From positions 1 through 22,337 of the forward strand of contig JAFXIS010000059.1 of the NCBI GenBank assembly GCA_017532885.1: a stretch of 22,337 nt of DNA, in the 5' to 3' direction. Under the pieces are notes generated by a model that saw only the letters and a list, made by a program, of their open reading frames with translations, had not been told where the DNA came from and searched no databases. This stretch comes from Alistipes sp. GTDB taxonomy: Bacteria; Bacteroidota; Bacteroidia; Bacteroidales; Rikenellaceae. Shown piece by piece: positions 1-7,354 of this stretch. The position numbers and the translations under genes were made by a program. How positions within the stretch are numbered: the stretch's first letter is position 1; every line of letters begins with the position of its first letter.

Positions 1-67
1 GAACCAATGTCGCACTTTGTCGCAATAGGTTCTCAAATAGGTTCCGCAGTTTTGTCGCAAAATCATA

Positions 68-103
68 CGACAAACTACGACACGAAACGACAAAAATACG
101 ACA
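68..103. other. Helically spaced CGACA array
   Basis: CGACA occurs at 68, 78, 88 and 99, a spacing of 10, 10 and 11 bp, about one helical turn. The inverted form TGTCG occurs at 8, 18 and 53. The spacing places all four sites on the same DNA face, as in a multi-site operator. No gene can be assigned to it, because the window starts at base 1. What binds, if anything, is unknown. Confidence 0.4.
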
Positions 104-132
104 TCCCCGCCAGAAGCGCGTCTGACGGGGAT
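103..132 (-). terminator. Hairpin, possible second terminator after tRNA-Lys
   Basis: Twelve-base arms at 103-114 and 121-132 pair with one exception. Read on the minus strand the exception is a G-U wobble, while on the plus strand it is a C-A mismatch, so the minus-strand RNA folds better. A T-rich stretch follows on the minus strand. It could back up the terminator at 151-184 or end a gene outside the window. Confidence 0.4.
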
Positions 133-150
133 TGTTAACTTACTGAATAC

Positions 151-184
151 AAACAAAAAAGCGAGAAACGAAAGTTTCTCGCTT
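151..184 (-). terminator. Rho-independent terminator of tRNA-Lys
   Basis: A perfect 11-bp inverted repeat has arms 159-169 and 174-184 around a four-base GAAA loop. On the minus strand it is followed by a run of six T, then GTTT. It begins four bases past the tRNA 3' end. Confidence 0.85.
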
Positions 185-187
185 CTG

Positions 188-260
188 TACCCCCTCAGGG
201 GCTCGAACCCTGGACCCCAACATTAAGAGTGTCGTGCTCTACCAACTGAGCTAAAGAGGC
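188..260 (-). tRNA. tRNA-Lys (anticodon CTT)
   Basis: The minus strand folds into a standard 73-nt cloverleaf. The acceptor stem is GCCTCTT with AGGGGGT, including G-U pairs. The D-stem is GCTC/GAGC and the anticodon stem is CGACA/TGTTG with loop CTCTTAA, giving anticodon CTT for lysine codon AAG. The T-stem is CAGGG/CCCTG with loop TTCGAGC, and the discriminator is A. CCA is not encoded. It has its own promoter (286-316) and terminator (151-184), so it is probably a single-gene unit. Confidence 0.95.
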
Positions 261-285
261 ATCAATTATTTCCTAATTGCGAGTG

Positions 286-316
286 CAAAGATAAGCGACT
301 TTTTTATTATGTGCAA
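286..316 (-). promoter_or_regulatory. Bacteroidota-type promoter of tRNA-Lys
   Basis: On the minus strand TTG (316-314) is followed after 20 bp by TATCTTTG (293-286), which fits the sigma-ABfr consensus TTTG...TAnnTTTG. Transcription would start roughly 15 bases before the tRNA 5' end at 260. Confidence 0.75.
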
Positions 317-345
317 GTTTTTTGCCGTTTTTTTTCATTTTTGCA

Positions 346-1671
346 TTAAAAAATATTATCGCTGTTCCATTCTCCGGCGGAATCACGATAGATAATGGGG
401 CGTTGCGACTCTAATTTTTTAAGGTGTAAGTAGCTCTCATAGAGATTAATACCGTTAGCAGAGTCATTGGCTATGGTGTATGCTACCACACCTGCAAAGC
501 CGCAAGTTGTGCGCCATGCTGATTCTGCAAGCGAGAGGAAAGCTGCGTTCCATGCGGGATTATTGCTCTCGTTGCCTCCAATGCGGCGCGAAGAGCCACT
601 CTCCGAGGTATTGATAGGTACGGCTGCGACAACATACATGCCCAAAGAGTCGCACAGATTATATGCGCTCTGTGGTACAGCCAGCGATGTAAAATGTACG
701 GCATTCTTGCCTCGCTGACGGGCTGCGGTAATCTCGGCTACGAAATCTCGCTTGGGGTCACACACCGCAAACGCGAATGCTGCCGGCTTGCCATTTATAT
801 AGACTTTGTCGTCGCGCTGCTCCACACTGCGGAAGCCAACCCAATGAGATTGGAACTCCACTTTGCGGCCCTCGATTTGAGTCATGATATTTATGCGATA
901 GCGCGTAGGTTTTTCTGCCGACCATAGCTCGTGGCTCGGTATGCGAGCCATAAACTTTATGGTATCCTCACCGCGCATTCTTAGTGTGATATCGCGATGT
1001 CCATAGGTGGTAACAGTCGTATCGGCAGCAACCAACTCATAGTGTATGCGTGCCTTCTTGGCATTCAGTGACTCGGTTTTTACTACGATACCGACCTCGA
1101 CATTCGCATTCTCGCCCGTGACATCCAGTGAGGTGTGATGTACCACATCTCGCACGCGAATTGTTGGCTGCGACAGCACATATACCTTGCCGAGGCGAGC
1201 CTCCGCGGTTGCCTCATTATGCAGGCGTTGGCTCCAATGCTCCTTAAATATGCGTATTGCAATCGAGTTATCCTCCTCGTTTGAAATCTTTGTGATGTTG
1301 AACTCCGCGGGTGCAAACCCGTTGAATGTCGAGCCTGCAAGTTTGTCGTTGATGATAACTTCGTAGGCTCCGGATGCTCCTTCGACATAGAGAAAGGCTT
1401 GGCGATTGAGCCATGTGAATGGATATATATACTTTGCGCGGAACACTACGGCATCCTCCTCCTCTGCAACTTCCCACTCGGTAATGGGGCGGAGATAGAG
1501 TGATGCAACAGCCTTCGAGCCATAAGTTTGAGCCAACTCGGCCGACGGATAGGGTAGTGTTTGCATGCGGGAGGGCTCGCATGAGGATGAGAGATTTTCG
1601 GGCACAACTTGCGCTGAGGATGCGATTGTGGCGGCGAAAAATATAACTATCGTTAAAAGTGTTCGTGTCAT
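346..1671 (-). CDS. Secreted glycoside hydrolase family 2-like protein, truncated, probable pseudoenzyme
   Basis: A 441-residue protein. Residues 1-20 form a signal peptide with likely cleavage after SSA, so it is exported. Residues about 60-165 resemble the GH2 sugar-binding jelly roll, and about 170-285 the Ig-like domain ending in WVGFR. Residues about 288-441 resemble the first part of the GH2 TIM barrel, opening with YINGKP. The segment at 396-431 lines up with the beta-galactosidase acid/base region, where GNES is expected. Here it reads ANDS (401-404), so the acid/base Glu is Asp403. The protein then ends before the nucleophile Glu and the C-terminal domains of the roughly 1000-residue family. 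I infer a binding or scaffold role rather than hydrolysis. The alignment was made by eye. The start follows a minus-strand -7 box at 1700-1707. Confidence 0.8.
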   Translation of the reverse strand: MTRTLLTIVIFFAATIASSAQVVPENLSSSCEPSRMQTLPYPSAELAQTYGSKAVASLYLRPITEWEVAEEEDAVVFRAKYIYPFTWLNRQAFLYVEGASGAYEVIINDKLAGSTFNGFAPAEFNITKISNEEDNSIAIRIFKEHWSQRLHNEATAEARLGKVYVLSQPTIRVRDVVHHTSLDVTGENANVEVGIVVKTESLNAKKARIHYELVAADTTVTTYGHRDITLRMRGEDTIKFMARIPSHELWSAEKPTRYRINIMTQIEGRKVEFQSHWVGFRSVEQRDDKVYINGKPAAFAFAVCDPKRDFVAEITAARQRGKNAVHFTSLAVPQSAYNLCDSLGMYVVAAVPINTSESGSSRRIGGNESNNPAWNAAFLSLAESAWRTTCGFAGVVAYTIANDSANGINLYESYLHLKKLESQRPIIYRDSAGEWNSDNIF

Positions 1672-1692
1672 AAAGTAAAATTCGTATATTTG
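1662..1692 (+). promoter_or_regulatory. Promoter of the HsdR-N-type gene
   Basis: TTCG (1662-1665), 19 bp, then TATATTTG (1685-1692) matches the Bacteroidota consensus with one -33 mismatch. A start site near 1698 falls inside or after an in-frame ATG at 1695, which argues that translation begins at the ATG at 1725. Confidence 0.6.
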
Positions 1693-1699
1693 TAATGCC

Positions 1700-1707
1700 C
1701 AAAGTTA
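1700..1707 (-). promoter_or_regulatory. -7 box for the GH2-like gene
   Basis: On the minus strand TAACTTTG matches TAnnTTTG and lies 28 bp before the GH2-like ATG at 1671. I see no convincing -33 element 19-20 bp upstream. It overlaps the footprint of the opposing promoter at 1662-1692. Confidence 0.45.
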
Positions 1708-1724
1708 TAAAAAAAATCAATTCA

Positions 1725-2174
1725 ATGGAGAATAAACTGCCAAAACTCAACTTCCCTGCCATAAAATTGAGGGCGCAGGAGCGTGATGGATACACCATGG
1801 TCTACGATTCGGTGCGTAATATGTATGTGGTGCTTACACCCGAGGAGTGGGTGAGGCGTCATTTGGTTGAGTATCTGGTCACTTATTGCAAGGTGCCGTT
1901 GCGCTCTATAGTCGAGGAGTACCCTGTGGCATTGAATGGTATGGCGCAGCGTGCCGATGTGGTGGTTATGGATAGTCAGGCGCGGCCACTCATCCTTGCC
2001 GAGTGTAAAGCTCCGGAGATTAAACTCACGCAAGACACAATCTTGCAGGCCACGCGATATAATGCCGTGGTGGGGGCTCGCTATATAATCCTTACAAATG
2101 GCATGAAACACTTCTGCTACGAGAGGGGTGAGTCGGGGTATGTGCCGCTCTCGTCGTTCCCCGCATTTGAGTAG
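1725..2174 (+). CDS. Stand-alone HsdR N-terminal-type (PD-(D/E)XK) protein
   Basis: A 149-residue protein beginning MENKLPKLNFP. It resembles the type I restriction enzyme R-subunit N-terminal family (HSDR_N_2). It keeps the nuclease core: Asp in RADVVVMD, then ILAECKAP with the ExK pair, followed by a QATRYN helix and RYIILTNG. It lacks the helicase domains of HsdR, and no hsdM or hsdS is nearby, so it is not a complete restriction system. Single-domain relatives are common in Bacteroidota; the function is unknown to me. An in-frame ATG 30 bases upstream (1695) is rejected because the promoter -7 box ends at 1692. The gene converges on the response regulator with 13 bp between stops. Confidence 0.8.
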   Translation: MENKLPKLNFPAIKLRAQERDGYTMVYDSVRNMYVVLTPEEWVRRHLVEYLVTYCKVPLRSIVEEYPVALNGMAQRADVVVMDSQARPLILAECKAPEIKLTQDTILQATRYNAVVGARYIILTNGMKHFCYERGESGYVPLSSFPAFE

Positions 2175-2187
2175 GGGATTTAGTTAC

Positions 2188-2930
2188 CTACGGGCGCTTC
2201 TTTTCGAGATATTCGCGGAATGCATCGCGATAATTTATGCTCAACGGAACATATTCATCGTTGCTTAAGTATATGCGTCCGCGACCATAGCTCTTCACAT
2301 AGTTAAGGTTTATGATATAGGAGCGATGTACACGCATGAATGTATCGGAGGGTAGGGCACTCTCCATATTCTTAAGCCTGAAGAGTGTAGTTATGGGTGC
2401 CGCGTTTGCCAAGTGCAGGCGAATATACTCGCCGACGCTCTCTATATATATAATATCGGCATAGCGAACTATCGACACCTTGTAATCCGCCTTTATCGAG
2501 ATAGAATCTGCCGTAGTGCTGTTGTCGGTCTCCGCTTCGGCGATATGCTTCGCCTGGCTTTGTTGTAGCGACATGAGGTTGTGTAGCGATAGCGCCTTAT
2601 CCACTGCGCGACTGAAATCGGCGAATGAAAATGGCTTTAGCAAGTAATCTACCGCATCCAGGCGAAATCCCTCAATGGCATACTCCGAGTAGGCTGTGGT
2701 GAAGATTATCATAGGAGGATTCTCCAATCCTCGGACCAACTCCAAACCATTGCGGTCGGGCATATTGATATCTACAAACATAAGGTCAATACCTCCGCCG
2801 CGAATCACCTCCTCTGCTGTATTGGCATTACGGCATGTTGCGACGAGTTCCAAATCGAGATACGCTCTATGTAGGTTTTTATTTGACGCAGAGCCAACGG
2901 CTCATCATCAATAGCAATACACTTAAGCAT
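2188..2930 (-). CDS. LytTR-family response regulator, frameshifted near codon 25
   Basis: A receiver plus LytTR DNA-binding regulator, partner of the kinase at 2923-3987. Reading from ATG 2930 gives an N-terminus with the acidic pocket DDE (residues 8-10) up to about Ser25. The family sequence then continues one frame over (DLELVATC). A G appears to be missing around 2856. After the shift, phospho-acceptor Asp (FVDINMP, about residue 54), the Thr pair in IIFTTAYS and Lys (LLKPF, about 99) are present. The LytTR domain (about 142-245) includes FMRVHRSYIIN and ends near the stop at 2188. The ATG overlaps the kinase stop by 8 bp, so they are translationally coupled. Without the missing base only a pocket-less product could start at the internal TTG (2853). 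I cannot tell a sequencing error from a true lesion. Confidence 0.85.
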
Positions 2931-3987
2931 AGTTTATAGGTATTGATAATTTTGTAAAATATACTTCCTGATTGCTGTCATCAATCTTAAGTTCGTAATT
3001 CTTGCCAAACAACAACTCCAAACGCTTGCGGATATTCTCCAGGCCCATACCGCTGTGTGTCGAGGATGATATATTGCCATTGCGGGAGTTGCTAACCTCG
3101 CAAATCGCCCGATTCTGCTTACAATAAATTTTAATATCCACAAACGAAGGTTTATCGTAGCTCACGCCATGCTTAAAGGCATTTTCTACAAGCACGATGA
3201 AAATCAAAGGTGGAATTTTTACTCCAATCGGAATATCTCCGACCTCGAATTGCACCTTGACATCCTCCGTATAACGAATCTTCATAAGTTTGATATAATG
3301 CTCCACGAAGCGGATATCGTTTTGTATGCTGATCTCGGCATTTTCCGAGTCGTAGAGTACATATCGCATCATCTTCGAGAGCTCGATTATCGACTCTTTG
3401 GCGGCCTCGGAGTCGATATCAATAAGAGCGTGGATGTTGTTGAGTGTATTCATAAAGAAATGCGGATTTATCTGATATTTCAGATAATCCATCTCGGCAC
3501 GCAGGCTATGTTGCTCCAAGGCCATGATTTTCTGGTCGTCCTGAATCGATTTGAACATCATCTTTATGGCGCTGTTGGCTCCGAACATAAAGAGTCCCAA
3601 CAAAACATTCCAGTACCATGCAAGGTCGGTAAACGATGCCTTACCGTGGACGACATACATGTCGATGCCGCCATACGGATTTTCGCGCAGGCTCTCCTGA
3701 TAAAACTCCAAAGCGAGGAAGATTACCGAGAGCATAGCTATCGATATGGTAAGGTAAAGGGTATATCTTTGTCGCAATAGTAGCTTGGGGGCTAAAATCG
3801 CATTATTGACGATAAAGATAAAGATGTAGGGGATGAGCTTACTCCAAACCGTAAGGATATTTACCAGCGAGACATGCTCCTCCGACATCATCTTCGAGTT
3901 GAGGATAGGCACCAACAGCACCGCAGCCCACACTAAAAAATAGAGCAGGTTTTCGCCAATTAACGATTTATTTGGGGCTACGCGCAT
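2923..3987 (-). CDS. LytS/YehU-type sensor histidine kinase
   Basis: A 354-residue membrane sensor kinase. Hydrophobic segments at about 12-28, 50-66, 76-94 and 123-140 suggest four transmembrane helices with no large sensory domain. The His_kinase family core follows: YQINPHFFMNTLNNIHALI with phospho-acceptor His176, the N-box PPLIFIVLVENAFKHG with Asn269, and the glycine-rich GMGLENIRKRL at about 313-322. It would autophosphorylate and pass phosphate to the LytTR regulator encoded immediately downstream with an 8-bp overlap. It starts 30 bp after miaB, so it may be read through from the yitT-miaB run. The signal sensed is not visible. Confidence 0.92.
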   Translation of the reverse strand: MRVAPNKSLIGENLLYFLVWAAVLLVPILNSKMMSEEHVSLVNILTVWSKLIPYIFIFIVNNAILAPKLLLRQRYTLYLTISIAMLSVIFLALEFYQESLRENPYGGIDMYVVHGKASFTDLAWYWNVLLGLFMFGANSAIKMMFKSIQDDQKIMALEQHSLRAEMDYLKYQINPHFFMNTLNNIHALIDIDSEAAKESIIELSKMMRYVLYDSENAEISIQNDIRFVEHYIKLMKIRYTEDVKVQFEVGDIPIGVKIPPLIFIVLVENAFKHGVSYDKPSFVDIKIYCKQNRAICEVSNSRNGNISSSTHSGMGLENIRKRLELLFGKNYELKIDDSNQEVYFTKLSIPINYA

Positions 3988-4017
3988 CTTTCTTAACTCG
4001 TTCTACGATTATGGAAC

Positions 4018-5364
4018 TTATATCTCCTCGCCGAAAAGTGTTGCCGAAGAGCAACCTGTAATGCGGCAGCGTACATAATCACCTACCTTATGGTTACCCT
4101 TGTCAAATACTACGACTTTATTCTGCGATGTGCGACCGAAGAGCTGGTCTTCGCGGCGCTTTGAAGTGCCCTCGACCAAAACCTCGAACTCCTTACCTAC
4201 ATCGCGCTTATTGCTCTGCTCCGAGAGTCGGTTCTGAAGATTTATAATCTCTGTCAGGCGCGCTGTTTTTACTTCGTCGGGTATATCGTCACCCAAGTTG
4301 CGCTGTGCGAATGTTCCGGGGCGCTCCGAATATTTGAACATGAAGGCAAACTCATAACCTACCTCCTCCATGAGTGAGAGGGTCTGTCGGTGGTCCTCCT
4401 CTGTTTCGCCTGCAAATCCGGCTATAAGGTCGGTTGTAATGGCGCAATCGGGCATATAGCGGCGTATTGCGGCAATGCGGTCCAAGTACCATTCGCGAGT
4501 GTATTTGCGATTCATGCGCTCCAGCATTACCGTAGAACCCGATTGAGCCGGCAGATGAATGGCTTTGCAGATATTTGGCATAGATGCCATAACCTCCAAA
4601 AGTTGGTCGCTCATATCCTTGGGATGTGATGTTGCGAAGCGTACACGCAACAGTGGCGAAATCTCTGCCACAGCTTTAAGTAGTGCAGGGAAATCCATAT
4701 CCTCGCCTCGGTAGGAGTTCACATTTTGTCCGAGCAGAGTCACTTCGCGATAACCATTCTCGAAGAGTGTGCGTGCCTCGGCGATAATGGTCTGTGCATC
4801 GCGGCTACGCTCGCGACCTCGAGTATAAGGCACTACGCAATATGAGCAGAAGTTATTACAGCCGCGCATTATGGCGATATAGGCACTTACGCCATTCTTG
4901 TCCAAACGCACAGGGGCGATTTCGGCATAAGTCTCCTCTTGTGACAGCAATACATTTACACCTTTGCCTCCTGCCTCGGCATCGCGTACCAACTTTGGCA
5001 AATCACGATAAGCATCCGGACCGGCTACAATATCAACCGCTAAATCGCCCTCGACGAGTTGCTCCTTCAGACGCTCAGCCATGCAGCCTATGATGCCGAT
5101 TAGCAGCGCAGGCTTCTTCTTGCGTAGGCGGCGCATTTCGCTTAGGCGTCCCCAAATACGCTGCTCGGCATTATCGCGTATCGAGCATGTGTTTATCAGG
5201 ATAATATCGGCCTCATTGATATCTTCGGTATAGAAGTATCCCTCTTGTTGCATAATAGATACAACAATCTCCGAGTCGCCGACATTCATCTGGCAACCAT
5301 AAGTCTCGATAAAGAGTTTTTTACCCTCGCCTGAGATGGGGCGTAATGTATTGATGTTAATCAT
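4018..5364 (-). CDS. miaB: tRNA-2-methylthio-N6-dimethylallyladenosine synthase MiaB
   Basis: A 448-residue radical-SAM methylthiotransferase that converts i6A37 to ms2i6A37 in tRNAs reading UNN codons. The N-terminal UPF0004 domain has three cluster cysteines: Cys24 (TYGCQMN), Cys60 (INTCSIRD) and Cys94 (GCMAE). The radical-SAM CxxxCxxC motif is CNNFCSYC (Cys169, 173, 176). A TRAM RNA-binding domain occupies about the last 65 residues, ending near the stop. The frame stays open upstream to an ATG at 5451, but that would overlap the YitT-type gene by 68 bp. The ATG at 5364 lies 19 bp after that gene's stop and gives the normal family N-terminus. No residue needed for catalysis is missing. Confidence 0.95.
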   Translation of the reverse strand: MININTLRPISGEGKKLFIETYGCQMNVGDSEIVVSIMQQEGYFYTEDINEADIILINTCSIRDNAEQRIWGRLSEMRRLRKKKPALLIGIIGCMAERLKEQLVEGDLAVDIVAGPDAYRDLPKLVRDAEAGGKGVNVLLSQEETYAEIAPVRLDKNGVSAYIAIMRGCNNFCSYCVVPYTRGRERSRDAQTIIAEARTLFENGYREVTLLGQNVNSYRGEDMDFPALLKAVAEISPLLRVRFATSHPKDMSDQLLEVMASMPNICKAIHLPAQSGSTVMLERMNRKYTREWYLDRIAAIRRYMPDCAITTDLIAGFAGETEEDHRQTLSLMEEVGYEFAFMFKYSERPGTFAQRNLGDDIPDEVKTARLTEIINLQNRLSEQSNKRDVGKEFEVLVEGTSKRREDQLFGRTSQNKVVVFDKGNHKVGDYVRCRITGCSSATLFGEEI

Positions 5365-5383
5365 AGTTTCAAAAAAGTTTATT

Positions 5384-6382
5384 TTAATCCGAGAGCAACG
5401 ACTCCTTCTCGGGGAATGGCTTGAAGCCCTCGCCAAAGGTGTCGTATGCATCTGTTACGACAAGGAATGCCGTGGGGTCAATCTCCTTGATTTTGCGCTG
5501 CACCTGAGCAACCTCGCGACGGCTGATAACCAAGAAAATCATCTCCTTCTCATCGCGGCTATACATACCCGAAGCCTTGATGTATGTTGCACTGCGGTCC
5601 ATATCCTTGATGATGTATTGGCGCAACTCCTCGGAGTGGTCATCGCTGATGATAAAGAGCAACTTGTCGTATGAAGCTCCGTCGATGGCATAGTCGATAA
5701 CGCGTGAAGCCACAAATACGCAAATCAATGAATAGAGAGAGAGTAGCCATCCGCCCTCTTCACCCTTGCCTTCCAGACCGATACCGAAACCGATAACGAC
5801 CAAACCGGCCAGGATAACACAGGCGTCGGCCAACAATACACCACGCGAGAACTTGATTTTGAAGAATTTGTTGAGCATCATGGCGATGATGTCGGTACCA
5901 CCTGTTGTAGCATTGCAACGCACTACAAGTCCAAGTCCCGAGCCAAGAGATGCTCCACCCAAAATACATGCAAGCATAAGGTGGTCGGATAGATTAACGG
6001 CTCCACCTAACAATAATGTGGGGTCCAAAGCCTGCAAAGCCTCTTGAGTGGGGTAGACGAGAGCCGACATAATGTTCATCATACCCGGAATAAGGCAGGC
6101 AGCATAGAGCGTGCGGCCACCAAATTGGCGTCCGAAAATCAGCATGCCGGCAATAAGCAACGGAATGTCAAACATGTAGCCGAAAGTACCGACCTGAATA
6201 GCGGGGAAGATGTTGTGGAGTACGATTCCCATACCATAAACGCCACCCGGAACGAAGTTGTAGGGGTTGATAAAGAATACAAAACCTGCCGACACAATAA
6301 GGCAACCGATGAATATTACAATCATGTCACGCCACCATGCGAGGCTTGTTACCGATTCGAGGATTGATACTTTAAGTTTCAT
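5384..6382 (-). CDS. YitT family membrane protein (DUF161/DUF2179)
   Basis: A 332-residue inner-membrane protein. After a short cytoplasmic start there are about five or six hydrophobic helices (about 18-235), including the family segment FINPYNFVPGGVYGMGIVLH and a GCNATTGGTD-like stretch (RCNATTGGTDIIA). The C-terminal soluble domain (about 240-325), with YDKLLFIISDD and the run FLVISRREVAQVQRKIKEID, is the DUF2179 fold. The transported substrate, if any, is unknown. It is the first gene of a compact minus-strand run: miaB starts 19 bp after its stop. A hairpin at 6501-6542 separates it from the upstream S1/P1 nuclease gene. Confidence 0.9.
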   Translation of the reverse strand: MKLKVSILESVTSLAWWRDMIVIFIGCLIVSAGFVFFINPYNFVPGGVYGMGIVLHNIFPAIQVGTFGYMFDIPLLIAGMLIFGRQFGGRTLYAACLIPGMMNIMSALVYPTQEALQALDPTLLLGGAVNLSDHLMLACILGGASLGSGLGLVVRCNATTGGTDIIAMMLNKFFKIKFSRGVLLADACVILAGLVVIGFGIGLEGKGEEGGWLLSLYSLICVFVASRVIDYAIDGASYDKLLFIISDDHSEELRQYIIKDMDRSATYIKASGMYSRDEKEMIFLVISRREVAQVQRKIKEIDPTAFLVVTDAYDTFGEGFKPFPEKESLLSD

Positions 6383-6438
6383 AAATTTGAGTTGTAAATG
6401 TTATGGTTATAGTTATTCAAAATTCACATATCGCGCCG

Positions 6439-6446
6439 TAAAGATA
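6439..6446 (-). promoter_or_regulatory. Possible -7 box upstream of the YitT-type gene
   Basis: On the minus strand TATCTTTA differs from TAnnTTTG at the last base and lies 56 bp before the ATG at 6382. No good -33 element is seen at the right distance, so this is weak. Confidence 0.3.
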
Positions 6447-6500
6447 ATGTTTTTCACTCAAAAATACATCGCTTATTGAAATATATTTCAATACTTGATA

Positions 6501-6542
6501 GGAAAACAAAAGTGTATCAGGCTCTTCCCGATACACTTTTGT
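6501..6542 (-). terminator. Hairpin terminator after the S1/P1 nuclease gene
   Basis: Perfect 13-bp arms at 6506-6518 and 6530-6542 enclose an 11-base loop. On the minus strand it follows the nuclease stop by about 30 bp and is followed by GTTTTCC-type sequence. On the plus strand T-rich sequence also follows, so it might act in both directions. Confidence 0.7.
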
Positions 6543-6571
6543 GTCAATTTTTGCGTGATATGTAGTTGCCT

Positions 6572-7345
6572 TTAATCTGCGTATATTTGCTCCAAGAGGT
6601 ATGCTAAGCGCAATCCGGCATAGAGCAGTTGCTGCTCAATGACGGGAGCATAGCGGGCAATTTCATTATACGAGTAGACCTTGTTTCTTGGAATCGAACG
6701 ATATACCTCGCAAGCTATGGCGTGTGTTTGAGTGAACCAATCCTCAACACTGCCTTTTACCACTGCGGCCTCTTCGGCCTCCGAAAGTCGGTCTATCTCC
6801 CTCTGCCACTCGGTGTATGACCATTTGTGTGCAGCCTCGACAAGTGAACTGTCCCAAATTGAGTGTAGGTTGGTTTTGCGGTCAAAAAACTTCACCTTAA
6901 CCTTGTTGCCGCCCAAATCGCTCTTGCGTCCTGCGTGCATCGGGCAGTGGAGGTCGCCCATGAGGTGAATGAGCATTCGCAGAGCGATGCTCTCCTGCTC
7001 GGCCGAGAGTTTTTTGCTCTCTAATTGGTTTGTTAGCAGAGCGATAGCGCCCACTACATCTCCTTTTTCGTTGCGTGGCATTGTGGCAAAGGTATAACCC
7101 TTATCCACATTGGCATAGTGCCACGGCAGCGAATAGTAGTAGTCGGGTGTATGGCTGGCGTTATCCATCCAATTGGCATAATAGACCATGGAGTGACCCT
7201 CTAACGCTTTTGTGACCTTCTGTGCCACAGCCGGCGAGAGGTGATTCTCGGCAATATAAGCTACTACATCATGCCCTTTTTGCCCCCACGCGAATGCGTT
7301 GGTGACAAATGCGAGAGCGAGTATTTGACAAATAAGATGTCGCAT
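6572..7345 (-). CDS. Secreted S1/P1-type zinc nuclease
   Basis: A 257-residue protein. The signal peptide (1-19) ends AFA, and cleavage would leave Trp20 as the mature N-terminus, as P1 nuclease requires. All nine tri-zinc ligands of the family can be matched by spacing: Trp20, His25, Asp61, His76, His127, Asp131, His137, His161 and Asp165. It should therefore be an active exported nuclease degrading single-stranded DNA or RNA and releasing 5'-nucleotides. It starts 9 bp after the rho stop with no terminator between, so it is probably the second gene of a rho transcript. Its substrate preference cannot be judged from sequence. Confidence 0.93.
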   Translation of the reverse strand: MRHLICQILALAFVTNAFAWGQKGHDVVAYIAENHLSPAVAQKVTKALEGHSMVYYANWMDNASHTPDYYYSLPWHYANVDKGYTFATMPRNEKGDVVGAIALLTNQLESKKLSAEQESIALRMLIHLMGDLHCPMHAGRKSDLGGNKVKVKFFDRKTNLHSIWDSSLVEAAHKWSYTEWQREIDRLSEAEEAAVVKGSVEDWFTQTHAIACEVYRSIPRNKVYSYNEIARYAPVIEQQLLYAGLRLAYLLEQIYAD

Positions 7346-7354
7346 ATGCTTGGC

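Noticed and set aside
1..66. A minus-strand frame from ATG at 66 that runs off the window start
   Set aside because: Only 22 codons are visible, there is no family match and no clear promoter; it may be coding left of the window but cannot be supported.
1695..1724. Upstream ATG as start of the HsdR-N-type gene
   Set aside because: The promoter -7 box ends three bases before it, so the mRNA would start after or within it.
2170..2192. Small inverted repeat GTAGG/CCTAC between the convergent genes
   Set aside because: Five-base arms overlapping both gene ends are too weak to call a terminator.
5365..5451. Longer N-terminus for MiaB
   Set aside because: It overlaps the upstream membrane-protein gene and adds residues not typical of the family.
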